DNA of 64,000 nt, taken from the NCBI GenBank assembly GCA_045567335.1, contig JBJLCZ010000001.1, positions 62,001-126,000 of the forward strand, read 5' to 3'. Made by a program: the position numbers and the translations under genes. Position 1 is the stretch's first letter, and every line of letters begins with the position of its first letter. Origin of the DNA: Pelagilacustribacter sp045567335. GTDB lineage: Bacteria > Pseudomonadota > Alphaproteobacteria > Pelagibacterales > Pelagibacteraceae. The notes under the pieces were generated by a model. That model saw only the letters and a program-made list of their open reading frames with translations, was not told the DNA's origin and did no database searches. Positions 53,443-63,088 of this stretch are shown piece by piece.

Positions 53443-54499
53443 TATTAACCAATCTGTTATTTTGATCAAAATATAAAAATTCATCTATATTTAAATACAA
53501 TTTAGTATCTTCTCCAATATTTTTTTGTTGAATACCATTAGACAAAGAAACCCAATTAAGATTTCCATTAGTAAAGTGAATTAAACTTTCTGATCCACTA
53601 AGTTCAGAAATCAAAACTTTTCCATTGATTTCTACTGAATTATTTCCTTCTTTATAGGTCGTTATATTGTGAGGTCTTATTCCTATTTTATAATTTCCAT
53701 CATTTATTTTTGTATTTGATTTCCATTGAACACTATTGTCAATTAATTTACATGTGTTACCACTTTTGTTAATTTCAGCAATATTCATTGGCGGGTCACT
53801 AAATACTTTGGCTGAAGTCAAATTTTTAGGTCTATTATAAACTTCTAAGGTTTTTCCATATTGAATAACTTTTCCTTCTAAAAGTGTTGCAGTGTTTCCA
53901 CCTATCATTAAAGCATCTAAAGGTTCTGTTGTTGCGTATACAACTATACAGTCTCTGTCTTCAAATAATTTAGGTAATTCTTCTCTTAACTCTTCTCGTA
54001 GTTTAAAATCTAAGTTAGCTAAAGGTTCATCTAATAATATTAAATCTGAATCTTTTACTAATGCTCTAGCTAAAGCAGTTCTTTGTTGTTGACCGCCAGA
54101 TAGTTCATCTGGTTTTTTATTTAACATTGGTGATAATTTTAAAAGCTCAGCAACTTTTCCTACTCTTTCTTTAATTTCATCTGAATTAACACCGGTAATC
54201 TTTAAAGGTGAAGCAATATTTTCAAAAACCGTAAAATTAGGATAGTTAATAAACTGTTGATAAACCATAGAACAATTTCTTTTTTGAACTTCTTTTCCGG
54301 TAACATTTTCACCATTAAACCAAACTTCACCAGACGTAGGTTTATCTAAACCAGCCATAATTTGCATAAGAGTCGTTTTACCAGCTAATGTGGAGCCTAA
54401 TAAAACGTTTATAGTATTTTTTTCTAATTTAAGGTTAGTAGAATGTATATGAGTTTCTATTCCTACTTTTTTTTCAACATATTTTAATTCAAGACTCAT
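53435..54499 (-). CDS. glpS: Glycerol ABC transporter ATPase GlpS, no switch histidine
   Basis: This 354-residue ATPase has Walker A GSTLAGKTT (35-43), a perfect signature LSGGQQQR (133-140) and Walker B LILLDEP (153-159). At the switch position, where partners read VTHD, it has ATTE, with Thr191 instead of His. A C-terminal TOBE-like domain follows. It comes after a strong terminator behind the binding-protein gene. Together with GlpT it would form one consensus and one degenerate ATP site. Confidence 0.9.
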   Translation of the reverse strand: MSLELKYVEKKVGIETHIHSTNLKLEKNTINVLLGSTLAGKTTLMQIMAGLDKPTSGEVWFNGENVTGKEVQKRNCSMVYQQFINYPNFTVFENIASPLKITGVNSDEIKERVGKVAELLKLSPMLNKKPDELSGGQQQRTALARALVKDSDLILLDEPLANLDFKLREELREELPKLFEDRDCIVVYATTEPLDALMIGGNTATLLEGKVIQYGKTLEVYNRPKNLTSAKVFSDPPMNIAEINKSGNTCKLIDNSVQWKSNTKINDGNYKIGIRPHNITTYKEGNNSVEINGKVLISELSGSESLIHFTNGNLNWVSLSNGIQQKNIGEDTKLYLNIDEFLYFDQNNRLVNNG

Positions 54500-54521
54500 A
54501 TCTGCAATTTAATTTAGTTTT

Positions 54522-54552
54522 AAAAAAAGGGGGCATTTAGTGCCCCCTTTTA
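54522..54552 (-). terminator. Intrinsic terminator/attenuator between glpV and glpS
   Basis: A perfect 7-bp stem GGGGGCA/TGCCCCC (54529-54535 with 54541-54547) and a five-base loop are followed on the minus strand by seven T residues (complement of 54522-54528). It lies between the binding-protein gene and the ATPase and permease genes, the same layout as in aapJQMP. This is the strongest terminator in the window. Confidence 0.85.
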
Positions 54553-54570
54553 AATTTAGATTAACCTAGA

Positions 54571-56301
54571 TTATTTCCAAGCGTCTTTAAATGCTACGGT
54601 TTTTCCTTTAGGTTTCTCATTAACTTTAGCTTTCGGCGAACCAGCTTTTTTTAACCAATAAGAAGTTTCTCTTGGTTTATTTAGTCTTGGTCCACATCCA
54701 CCGTATGCGTTGCTACCTTTATCTGCAGCTTCCATACGCGACATAACTAAGTCCATCTCATCTGCAAGACGATCCATAGTTTGTTGTGGTGTAAATGTAC
54801 CAGAGTTAACTTCTCCGATATGCTGCCACCATAATTGTGCTAGCTTAGGATAGTCTGGAACGTTGATACCTGTTGGTGACCAAACATTTCTATTTTTTGA
54901 TCTATAGAACTCCACAAGTCCACCTAAATCAGGTGCTCTCTTAGTGAAGTGTTTGTGATTAACAGTGCTTTTTCTAACAAATGTTAAACCAACATCAGCT
55001 TTTTTTAGAGATACTGTTTTTGAAACAGCAAATTGAGCGTACAACCATGCAGCTTTTCTTCTATCAACTGGAGTAGACTTAAATAAAGTCCATGATCCAA
55101 CATCTTGATATCCAAGTTTCATGCCTTCTTCCCAATAAGGTCCTTTTGGTGATGGACCCATTCTCCATAACGGCTTACCGTTTGCATCAACAACTTTATT
55201 GTTAGGATCTTTTCCTACTAAAGAGGCTGTGAAAGCAGTGTACCAAAAAATTTGCTGAGCAACATTTCCTGAAGAAAGAGATGGTAGAGACTGATAAAAG
55301 TCCATTGCCGCAGCTCCTGGAGGTGCGTAAGCTCTTAACCATTCGTCCCATTTTCTAATTGCGTATACTGCAGCAGGACCATTAGTAGCTCCACCTCGTG
55401 ATACGTTAGCTCCAACCGGATTACAAGAACCTGGTTCCATTCGAATTCCCCACTCATCTACCGGAACTCCATTTGGTAATCCTTTACTTCCTGCACCAGC
55501 CATTGACAACCATGCGTCGGTCATTCTCCAACCTAAGTCAGGAGCTCTTTTACCATAGTCCATATGACCGTAAATTCTAACACCGTCTATAGTTTTTACA
55601 TCTTCTGAAAAGAATTTAGCGATATCTTCATAAGCAGACCAGTTAACTGGAACACCTAAATCATAACCATGTTTCTTTTTAAATGCTTTTTGAATTTCAG
55701 GTCTATCAAACCAATCTTTTCTAAACCAATAAAGGTTAGCAAATTGTTGATCTGGTAGCTGATAAAGATTTCCATCTGGACCTGTCGTAAATTGAAGTCC
55801 GATAAAATCTTTAAGATCTAAAGTTGGTAAAGTAACATCTTTACCTTCTCCTTTCATCCATTCAGTTAAGTTTACAGCTTGTTGCATACGCGCATGCGTA
55901 CCAATTAAGTCTGAATCATTAACGTATGCATCATAAATACTTACGTTTGTTTGCATTTGAGTTTGAACAGCCATTACAACATCACCTTCTCCGATGATTT
56001 GGTGTTGTACTTTGATGCCAGTTATTTCTTCAAAAGCTTTTGTAAGAACCTTAGATTCATACACGTGAGTTGGTATACCTTCAGATACTACTTTTAAAGA
56101 CATTCCTTTGAATGGCTTAGCAGCATTGTGAAACCAATTTAGTTCTGCTTCTCTATCTTTTGCAGACAAAGTAGATAAACTAAACTCACCGTTAGACCAT
56201 TTCTTGATTGCAGCAGCGTGACCATCTGCAAATGCATTAGAAATAGTTACTATTGAAAATGAAACAGCAACAGCTAAAATAGTTTTAAATGTTTTAAACA
56301 T
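54571..56301 (-). CDS. glpV: Glycerol ABC transporter binding protein
   Basis: This 576-residue periplasmic binding protein has a signal peptide ending SNAFADG. The large size and motifs LFKSTPVDRRKAAWLYAQF, QQIFWYTAF, YGGCGPRLNKPRETSYW match the binding protein of rhizobial glycerol transporters. The ATG is preceded by five G residues (56307-56311), a strong ribosome binding site. First gene of the transporter cluster, 101 bp after glpK. Confidence 0.9.
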   Translation of the reverse strand: MFKTFKTILAVAVSFSIVTISNAFADGHAAAIKKWSNGEFSLSTLSAKDREAELNWFHNAAKPFKGMSLKVVSEGIPTHVYESKVLTKAFEEITGIKVQHQIIGEGDVVMAVQTQMQTNVSIYDAYVNDSDLIGTHARMQQAVNLTEWMKGEGKDVTLPTLDLKDFIGLQFTTGPDGNLYQLPDQQFANLYWFRKDWFDRPEIQKAFKKKHGYDLGVPVNWSAYEDIAKFFSEDVKTIDGVRIYGHMDYGKRAPDLGWRMTDAWLSMAGAGSKGLPNGVPVDEWGIRMEPGSCNPVGANVSRGGATNGPAAVYAIRKWDEWLRAYAPPGAAAMDFYQSLPSLSSGNVAQQIFWYTAFTASLVGKDPNNKVVDANGKPLWRMGPSPKGPYWEEGMKLGYQDVGSWTLFKSTPVDRRKAAWLYAQFAVSKTVSLKKADVGLTFVRKSTVNHKHFTKRAPDLGGLVEFYRSKNRNVWSPTGINVPDYPKLAQLWWQHIGEVNSGTFTPQQTMDRLADEMDLVMSRMEAADKGSNAYGGCGPRLNKPRETSYWLKKAGSPKAKVNEKPKGKTVAFKDAWK

Positions 56302-56312
56302 TAATTCCCCCG
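56302..56312 (-). promoter_or_regulatory. Strong ribosome binding site of glpV
   Basis: On the minus strand CGGGGGAATTA precedes the ATG: five consecutive G residues ending five bases before the start. Like proX, this binding-protein gene has a far better Shine-Dalgarno match than most genes in the window. Confidence 0.6.
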
Positions 56313-56374
56313 TTTTATTGTTATTGTTAATATTGAAAGATTAATTAAATTAAAATTTTAGAGTATTGTAAAGG

Positions 56375-56396
56375 AAAAACCTCTGCAACCAGAGAG
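56375..56396 (-). terminator. Possible terminator after glpK
   Basis: On the minus strand a CTCTG-GTTG-CAGAG hairpin (56381-56394) is followed by G and five T residues. It sits just after the glpK stop and before glpV, so it may separate the trk-gpsA-glpK unit from the transporter. The stem is only five pairs, so this is a moderate call. Confidence 0.45.
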
Positions 56397-56402
56397 TGAA
56401 AT

Positions 56403-57884
56403 TTAACTTATAAGAGTTCTTTTAATTGCTTTTGACCAACCTTTGATAAGAAAAGATCTCTTTTTATTTTTCATTATAGGAAAAAATTTTTTATCTAAGG
56501 ACCATTTGTTAGAAATGTCTTTTAAAGATTTATAAACTCCAATTTGAAGTCCAGCCATAAAAGCTGCACCTAAAGCTGTGGTTTCTTGAACTTTTGGCCT
56601 TAATACTTTGACATTAACTATATTAGATAAAAATTGTGAAAACCAATTATTCATAACCATTCCTCCATCAACTTTAACAATTTTCGGTCTTAATCCATCA
56701 TGTTTCATTGCCTCAAATAAATCGTAAGTTTGATAAGCAACCGACTCGATGGTAGCTCTTATTATTTCTTTTGGACCTGTGTCTCTAGTCAATCCACTAA
56801 GAACACCTCGAACATTAGCTTTCCAGTAGGGTGCTCCTAAACCGGTGAAAGCAGGTACCAAATAAATATTTTTATTATCACTTAGTGATTTTATAATTTT
56901 TTCAGTTTCAGATGCTTTGCTAAAAAACTTCATTCTATCCCTTAACCATTGAACACCTGCACCAGCAATAAATATTGAACCTTCCATGGCATAAGTTGTT
57001 TTACCTTTAATTCTATATGCTATAGTTGTTAATAATCGATTCTTAGAATAAAAAATTTTATTACCCGTATTAAGCAAAACAAAAGCTCCAGTTCCGAATG
57101 TGCTTTTCAAAGAACCGGGCTCAAAACAACATTGACCAATTGTAGCTGCTTGTTGATCACCTACTACTCCTGTTATGGGTATTGATTTTCCAGTAACTGA
57201 TGAGTGGGTAAATCCAAAATCATCTGCACTATTCTTAACTATTGGTAAAATATTTTTTTTAATTTTCAGTAATTTAAGAATACCATCATCCCATTTGTTT
57301 GTACTAATATTATATAGCATTGTTCTACTAGCATTAGTTGCGTCGGTTGCGTGCACTTCTTTTTTTGTAAGTCTCCAAATTAAAAAAGTATCAATAGTGC
57401 CAAACAACAAATGATCTTTTTGCATTAGTTTTTTTGCCAAAGGGATATTATCTAAAATCCACTTAACTTTAGTAGCAGAAAAGTACGGATCAATTAACAA
57501 ACCTGTTTTGTTAAAAATAGAAGTTTCTTTATTACTCTTTCTTAATTTTTTACAAAAATTTTCTGTTCTTCTATCTTGCCAAACGATTGCCTTATAAATT
57601 ACTTGTCCAGTTTTTTTATTCCACAAAATTGTAGTTTCTCGTTGATTCGTAATACCAATAGTTAATATTTTGCCTTTAAGTTTTTTGGCTTTTTTGATTG
57701 CGTCTAAAAGAGTTTTTTTAACTTTTATCCAGATTTCATCTGGATCATGTTCGACCCACCCGTTTTTAGGAAAATATTGTTTGAATTCTTTTTGAGAAGA
57801 AAATACAGGTTTGCCTTTAAGATCAAATAAAATTGATCTCACTGAAGTAGTTCCAGCATCTAATGAGACAATAAATTTTTTCAT
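56403..57884 (-). CDS. glpK: Glycerol kinase
   Basis: This FGGY-family kinase phosphorylates glycerol to glycerol-3-phosphate. It starts SLDAGTTSVRSILFDLKGK, with the ATP-binding region TGVVGDQQAATIGQCCFEPG and the C-terminal KVDGGMVMNNWFSQFLSNI. Length 493 is normal. It overlaps the gpsA-like gene by 4 bp and precedes the glycerol transporter, linking uptake to metabolism. Confidence 0.95.
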   Translation of the reverse strand: MKKFIVSLDAGTTSVRSILFDLKGKPVFSSQKEFKQYFPKNGWVEHDPDEIWIKVKKTLLDAIKKAKKLKGKILTIGITNQRETTILWNKKTGQVIYKAIVWQDRRTENFCKKLRKSNKETSIFNKTGLLIDPYFSATKVKWILDNIPLAKKLMQKDHLLFGTIDTFLIWRLTKKEVHATDATNASRTMLYNISTNKWDDGILKLLKIKKNILPIVKNSADDFGFTHSSVTGKSIPITGVVGDQQAATIGQCCFEPGSLKSTFGTGAFVLLNTGNKIFYSKNRLLTTIAYRIKGKTTYAMEGSIFIAGAGVQWLRDRMKFFSKASETEKIIKSLSDNKNIYLVPAFTGLGAPYWKANVRGVLSGLTRDTGPKEIIRATIESVAYQTYDLFEAMKHDGLRPKIVKVDGGMVMNNWFSQFLSNIVNVKVLRPKVQETTALGAAFMAGLQIGVYKSLKDISNKWSLDKKFFPIMKNKKRSFLIKGWSKAIKRTLIS

Positions 57885-58924
57885 CTAAATGCTTCCCAAT
57901 TTAATATTAATTTTTTATCCTGAACTATTGCGTCTATCATTCCAATCATTAATGGAATTTTTTCTTCATCAAAATCTTCTTTTACTTTTTTTGCTATTTC
58001 TATAGCCAGTTCAGCACCTTCAACTGTCACTTTTTCCATTTTGTTTTTTTTTACCTCAGAAAAAATCATACCTTGTCCAATATAAGATCCCATTTTTGCA
58101 TTTCTACCGCCTCCCGAACTAACATATAAATCACCAAGACCTGCTAATCCTTTGACCGTCTCCTTTTTTCCATTTAAATGTTCAACAAAAATCTCCATTT
58201 CATGAATAGATTGTTTTATTAATGCGGAGGACGTATTTAAATAATTTTTTTCTCTCACTTCATCAGAAATATCATTGCTACAAAGTCCTCTAGCTGCTCC
58301 AACGGCCATTGAAAAAATGTTTTTAATTGCTGCTGAAACCTCAACACCGTTTAGATCATTTGAATAAGAAGTGTGATAATAGTCAGTATTTAACATTTCA
58401 GCTATTTGTTTTGCTGTTTTAATATTATTATTTGCAATAACAACACTTGTATGAACTCTATTGGCCAAACCGGCTGCCAAACAAGGACCTCCCACAGCAG
58501 AAATATTTACATTTGAAATACCTTTTAAAGATAAAAGTCTTATTAATTTATCTACCAATAACTCATATTTATTCTCATGAATACTTAAGCCTTTAGTGAG
58601 TAATAACAAATTTGGAATTTTATCTTGGTAAATTTTACATAATTGATCGCAAACCCAATCAATACCTTTTGAACTTATACCTAATACAATTAGATCAATT
58701 TTTGATTTAAAAAGCTCATCAAACTTATTAAATTTTAATATTTTTATAGCTTCTGGTATTTTTGTATTTAAACCTGGATGTAAATTATTTTTTTTTTTTA
58801 AATTGTCAATAAATTCATCTTCTAAATGTGTTCCTATAATATTTATATCATGATTTCTATCCAAACAAGGTAAGGCAAAAGCCGATCCCATTGCACCAGC
58901 ACCAATTATAACTATTTTTGACAT
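57881..58924 (-). CDS. gpsA: NAD(P)-dependent glycerol-3-phosphate dehydrogenase, GpsA-like
   Basis: The Rossmann motif GAGAMGSAFA opens the 347-residue protein. The catalytic region VEVSAAIKNIFSMAVGAARGL and KGLAGLGDLYVSSGGGRNAKMG match GpsA, but with an insertion (about residues 217-240, NDISDEVREKNYLNTSS) and a longer C terminus than usual. Classical GpsA supplies glycerol-3-phosphate for lipids. Tight coupling to glpK (4-bp overlap) suggests this one oxidises it to DHAP. The start lies 2 bp after the trkH stop. Confidence 0.85.
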   Translation of the reverse strand: MSKIVIIGAGAMGSAFALPCLDRNHDINIIGTHLEDEFIDNLKKKNNLHPGLNTKIPEAIKILKFNKFDELFKSKIDLIVLGISSKGIDWVCDQLCKIYQDKIPNLLLLTKGLSIHENKYELLVDKLIRLLSLKGISNVNISAVGGPCLAAGLANRVHTSVVIANNNIKTAKQIAEMLNTDYYHTSYSNDLNGVEVSAAIKNIFSMAVGAARGLCSNDISDEVREKNYLNTSSALIKQSIHEMEIFVEHLNGKKETVKGLAGLGDLYVSSGGGRNAKMGSYIGQGMIFSEVKKNKMEKVTVEGAELAIEIAKKVKEDFDEEKIPLMIGMIDAIVQDKKLILNWEAFR

Positions 58925-58926
58925 AT

Positions 58927-60345
58927 TTAATTTTTAAAAAATATTTTTTTGATTATTAAAAAAATAGATATTAACTCAATTTTACCAATTATCATAAATA
59001 TTATTATTGAAAGTTTAGAAGATGTTAATAAATTTCTAAATTCTATAAATCCTAAACTATATAAGTCTGAATTAGTTGTGTTTGTAAGTGTTAAAATAGA
59101 TAATTTAAAAGACTTTTCGAAATTAATATTATCTAATAATAAGACTCCCGAAAGAATAAATAAACTTATAAAAAATGAAATAAAAATAAGAAATGAAATT
59201 TTTATATTTTCATTATTAATTTTTTTATTAGATATTAAGATATTTTTATCAACAATATTGTTTGGTCTGACCAATTTTAAAATTTCGGTAAATGCTGATT
59301 TTAAAAGAATATAAAATCTTATAAATTTAATTCCAGAGGTATTAGAAATAAGCGAACCACCTATGATTGTTAAAAAAAGAAGAAAAAGTGAGAAATTATT
59401 GACAATTTTATTTCCTGATATTCCAGAAGTACTGATACTACTAAAAATATTCGAAAAAACGGTTAATATATCAAGATTGTTTCCTGATAATAATAAAATT
59501 ATAGAAAACAATATCATTAATGCAAAAATAGCAAAATCTTCATAATGCTCCTTGAGGAAAAACTTTTTATTAAATAAATTATAGATAAAAAAAATATTTA
59601 AAATCGCAACTAAAAAAGATAATACTAAAAAAAATTCTTGTATCGTTGTTTTTATTATATCGTTTAAAGAATTTGTCGGAAGAAACCCTCCAGCAGAAAT
59701 TATAGTCATTGACAAATTAAGACCATTAAAAAGCCTAATACCAGACAATGAAAATAAAAAGAAAATACAAAAAGTTAAAAATACATAAATAAAGAATAAT
59801 TTTAATGATATGCCTTTTATATTTAATTCTGGATTATTACTTTTATCACCGCTGAAAACTAAATGGTTTAATTTATAATAAAATTGGGAATTTGAAAAAA
59901 ATAAAATTAGAAATATTAAAAAATACAATCCACCAATCCATTGGGATGAAGATCTCCAAATAATAAGTGTTGGATCAAGATATTTTATATTTTCGAAAAT
60001 TGAAAAACCTGTTCCTGTTACACCAGAAAAGGACTCAAAAAATGAATCTATTAATGAAATTTGGTAGTTGCTTAAATAATATGGAATAGCGATAAATGAA
60101 GATGTGATTATATAAATTAAGATTATTAGAATCAGCTGTTCATGAAAATTTATTTTTTTATCATATTCTTTACCAAAAGAATAAAAAACGAACCCTAATA
60201 ATAAAGACGCTATAAGAGTGATTGAATATGAATCAGTATTTAAAAAATAGTCAAAATATGATGAATACAAAATATTTAAAAATGCTAAAAAACTTAATGG
60301 AAAGCAAAACAGGCCAATATAATAAGAAATAGCTCTTAAATTCAT
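58927..60345 (-). CDS. trkH: Potassium uptake protein TrkH
   Basis: This 472-residue membrane subunit of the Trk potassium transporter has about ten spans. The four pore loops are visible as weakly repeated segments, for example FSGVTGTGFSIF, ISAGGFLPTN, ISTSGISGNKI and TNTTNSDL, each carrying the filter Gly or its replacement. It follows trkA with zero spacing. The last pore loop (TNTTNSD) lacks the usual Gly, which is tolerated in this family. Confidence 0.9.
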   Translation of the reverse strand: MNLRAISYYIGLFCFPLSFLAFLNILYSSYFDYFLNTDSYSITLIASLLLGFVFYSFGKEYDKKINFHEQLILIILIYIITSSFIAIPYYLSNYQISLIDSFFESFSGVTGTGFSIFENIKYLDPTLIIWRSSSQWIGGLYFLIFLILFFSNSQFYYKLNHLVFSGDKSNNPELNIKGISLKLFFIYVFLTFCIFFLFSLSGIRLFNGLNLSMTIISAGGFLPTNSLNDIIKTTIQEFFLVLSFLVAILNIFFIYNLFNKKFFLKEHYEDFAIFALMILFSIILLLSGNNLDILTVFSNIFSSISTSGISGNKIVNNFSLFLLFLTIIGGSLISNTSGIKFIRFYILLKSAFTEILKLVRPNNIVDKNILISNKKINNENIKISFLIFISFFISLFILSGVLLLDNINFEKSFKLSILTLTNTTNSDLYSLGFIEFRNLLTSSKLSIIIFMIIGKIELISIFLIIKKIFFKN

Positions 60346-61719
60346 TTATATGGAGCTTATCCTAAAAATGTCTTCAACTTCTTTTAAGTTTTCTCTCTTA
60401 GCTAAAAAAACTACCAAGTCATCTTGTTCAAAAATGAAATCAGATTTTGGAATAATAACTTTTTCTTTTCTTATTACAGCGCCAATACGAATGAATTCTT
60501 GTAAATTGGACTCTTTAATCTTTTTTCCCAGTAGTTGTGACTTTTCTAAAATTTTTGCTTCGATAAATTCATACTTTCCATCTAAAAGAGAATAGACGGT
60601 AGCAATCGTACCTTTGTGAACATGTTCCATTATTCTTGAAACAGTTGTCATTCTAGGATCTACTAGATCATCTATATTAAGAGAGTCCTGCAAGAGACTA
60701 TAATTAGATTTGTTAACTATAGCTATTGTTCTTTTTTTTGAACTACTTTTTTCAGCTAGTACGCAGGCCATTATATTGTTTTCATCATCATTAGTTAATG
60801 CTAGAACGGTTTCTGCCTCTTCAATATTTGCTTCTTTTAAAATTTCTTCATCAAGAGCATCACCATTAATTACAATTGAAGCTGAGAGTTCACTAGCTAT
60901 ATCTTCAGCTCTTTGTTTATTTTTTTCAATTATTTTTATTCTGGCTCCCTCAAAATCATTTTCAAGCATTTTTGCAAGATGTAATCCTATATTTCCTCCA
61001 CCGATAATTAAGATTTTTTTTGCTGCTTTTTCTTCATGACCAAAAGCTTTTAATATTGGATTCAATTGATCGCTACTTACTACTATATAAACATTGTCTC
61101 CTTCTAACATTTTATCTGTTTTTTTTAAAAAAATTAATTTATCTTTTCTTAAAGCTCCTAGAATATTGGCTTTAAAATCTGGAAATTTTTTTGTAAGGTT
61201 CTGTAAAGTTGTATTAATTATAGGACAATCTTTTTCAATTGAAATCTCTAACATTTTGACTTTATTATTTGCAAAAGGTACATTATCTAATGCTCCGGGA
61301 GCTTCTAATCTTCTATAAAGAGATTTAGCTACTTCTAACTCAGGAGAAATTATTACATCAATAGGAATGTTAGAGTTATTGTAAAGTTTGCTCCATTTGC
61401 CCTCTAAAAATTCATTTGATCTTATACGTGCTATTTTTTTTGATATTTTGAACAATGAGCTACCTAATTGACAAATTATCATGTTAGTTTCGTCATTTCT
61501 TGTTACTGCGATTATCATGTCAGCTTGTTCAGCACCAGCATTCTCTAAAACTGATGGCAAAGTTGCTCTACCAACTATACCTTTAACATCCTGAGTGTTA
61601 TTTATTTTTTTTATATCTTCTGATGATTGGTCAATAACAGTTATGGAATGACCTTGAGATGATAATTGTTTACTGATAGAAAAGCCGACTTTACCGGCTC
61701 CACAAATGATTATATTCAT
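60346..61719 (-). CDS. trkA: Trk system potassium uptake protein TrkA
   Basis: TrkA is the cytoplasmic NAD-binding regulator of TrkH. Two tandem RCK units are present, with Rossmann motifs GAGKVGFSISKQL (about residue 6) and GGGNIGLHLAKML (about residue 240), each followed by a TrkA-C domain. Length 457 is normal. It follows ntrX by 1 bp, the usual alphaproteobacterial ntrYX-trkA order. Confidence 0.96.
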   Translation of the reverse strand: MNIIICGAGKVGFSISKQLSSQGHSITVIDQSSEDIKKINNTQDVKGIVGRATLPSVLENAGAEQADMIIAVTRNDETNMIICQLGSSLFKISKKIARIRSNEFLEGKWSKLYNNSNIPIDVIISPELEVAKSLYRRLEAPGALDNVPFANNKVKMLEISIEKDCPIINTTLQNLTKKFPDFKANILGALRKDKLIFLKKTDKMLEGDNVYIVVSSDQLNPILKAFGHEEKAAKKILIIGGGNIGLHLAKMLENDFEGARIKIIEKNKQRAEDIASELSASIVINGDALDEEILKEANIEEAETVLALTNDDENNIMACVLAEKSSSKKRTIAIVNKSNYSLLQDSLNIDDLVDPRMTTVSRIMEHVHKGTIATVYSLLDGKYEFIEAKILEKSQLLGKKIKESNLQEFIRIGAVIRKEKVIIPKSDFIFEQDDLVVFLAKRENLKEVEDIFRISSI

Positions 61720-61720
61720 T

Positions 61721-63088
61721 TTAATTTATACCTTTGATGCCTAACGATTTTAACTTTCGATGAAGAGCCGATCTTTCCATTCCAATATAATCAGCTGTTT
61801 TAGAAACATTACCATGGTTTATTTTTAGCTGATTTTGTAAGTAAGTTTTTTCAAAATGTTCTCTTGCTTCCCTTAAGGGATACGACATTGCTTCAGTTAT
61901 TTCAGATTGGTTTATTGGTTTAGATGGACTTTGCATTAATATATCATTTAAAAGTTTATTAATATTTTCTTTATTTTCATTAACAGATAAAATTGTTAGT
62001 CTTTCAACTAGATTTCTTAATTCTCTAATATTTCCAGGCCAATTGTAAGTATATAAATTATCGTTATTAGTATCTATTGTAATTTCTTGAACACCATTAA
62101 TTTCAGATAATTTTTTTTTAAAATAATTTATTAGAAGTGGTATATCTTCAGTTCTAGAAGTTAAAGGTGGAATTTCAATCGGAACAACATTTATTCTATG
62201 GTATAAATCCTCTCTAAATTTACCTTCTTTGACTAATTTTTTTAAATCTTTTGAGGTTGAGGATATTATTCTAATATTAGCATTAATGTCATTTGTGCCT
62301 TTTAATCTTTTAAATTTTTGATCTATTAGAACTCGTAAAATATTAGCTTGAATATTAATTGGAATTTCTGATATTTCGTCAATTAATAACGTTCCTTTAT
62401 TTGCCCTTTCAAGTACTCCAAAAGAAATATTACCATCAGAAAATTCTTCTCCAAACAATTCTTTTTCGTATTTTTTTTCTTGAAGTAAAGCTGCATTAAG
62501 TACAATAAATGGAAATTTTTCTCTGCTAGAATTTTTGTGAATTTTTCTTGCAACTAATTCTTTTCCTGTCCCAGTAGGACCAGATATCAGGACTCTACTT
62601 TCAGCTGAAGATAGTTTTTCTATAGTTTTTTTTATTTTTAAAATATTTGGATTTTCTCCAATCAAATTAAATGAATAAAATAATTTATTTTCAATTATTT
62701 CTTTTTCTTTTTTAAGCTCTGAGCTTTCTAAAGCTCTATTCACATAATTTAAAATTTTTTCTGTTGAAAAGGGCTTTTCAATAAACTCATAAGCTCCCAG
62801 CTTTATTGCTTCTGTAGCTATAGGAACAGTAGCATGACCAGATATCATTATTACAGGAGTAAATTTACTTTTTAAATTTAATTGTTTAAGCAATTCTATT
62901 CCGTCTCTATCGCCCTTGTCTAACTTTATATCAATTATCGCTAGATCAGGAATTTTTTTATTAATCTCATATTGAGCTTGATCAAAGTTTGCTGCTGACC
63001 TTACTTTAAAGTCTCTATCTTTTAAAATATTACATATTAAAAACCGTATATCGGAATTATCATCTATTACTAAAATTTCATTTTTCAT
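61721..63088 (-). CDS. ntrX: Response regulator NtrX, no GAFTGA motif
   Basis: This 455-residue regulator has a receiver domain (phosphorylation site Asp53), an AAA+ domain with Walker A GPTGTGKE (170-177) and Walker B LLIDE (234-238), and a Fis-type HTH at the C terminus (NVSKTADYIGMERSALHRKL). The sigma-54 contact loop GAFTGA, expected just after ELFG (210-213), is replaced by EEFSDGNISFG. NtrX proteins often lack it and may act without sigma-54. It overlaps ntrY by one base. Confidence 0.92.
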   Translation of the reverse strand: MKNEILVIDDNSDIRFLICNILKDRDFKVRSAANFDQAQYEINKKIPDLAIIDIKLDKGDRDGIELLKQLNLKSKFTPVIMISGHATVPIATEAIKLGAYEFIEKPFSTEKILNYVNRALESSELKKEKEIIENKLFYSFNLIGENPNILKIKKTIEKLSSAESRVLISGPTGTGKELVARKIHKNSSREKFPFIVLNAALLQEKKYEKELFGEEFSDGNISFGVLERANKGTLLIDEISEIPINIQANILRVLIDQKFKRLKGTNDINANIRIISSTSKDLKKLVKEGKFREDLYHRINVVPIEIPPLTSRTEDIPLLINYFKKKLSEINGVQEITIDTNNDNLYTYNWPGNIRELRNLVERLTILSVNENKENINKLLNDILMQSPSKPINQSEITEAMSYPLREAREHFEKTYLQNQLKINHGNVSKTADYIGMERSALHRKLKSLGIKGIN

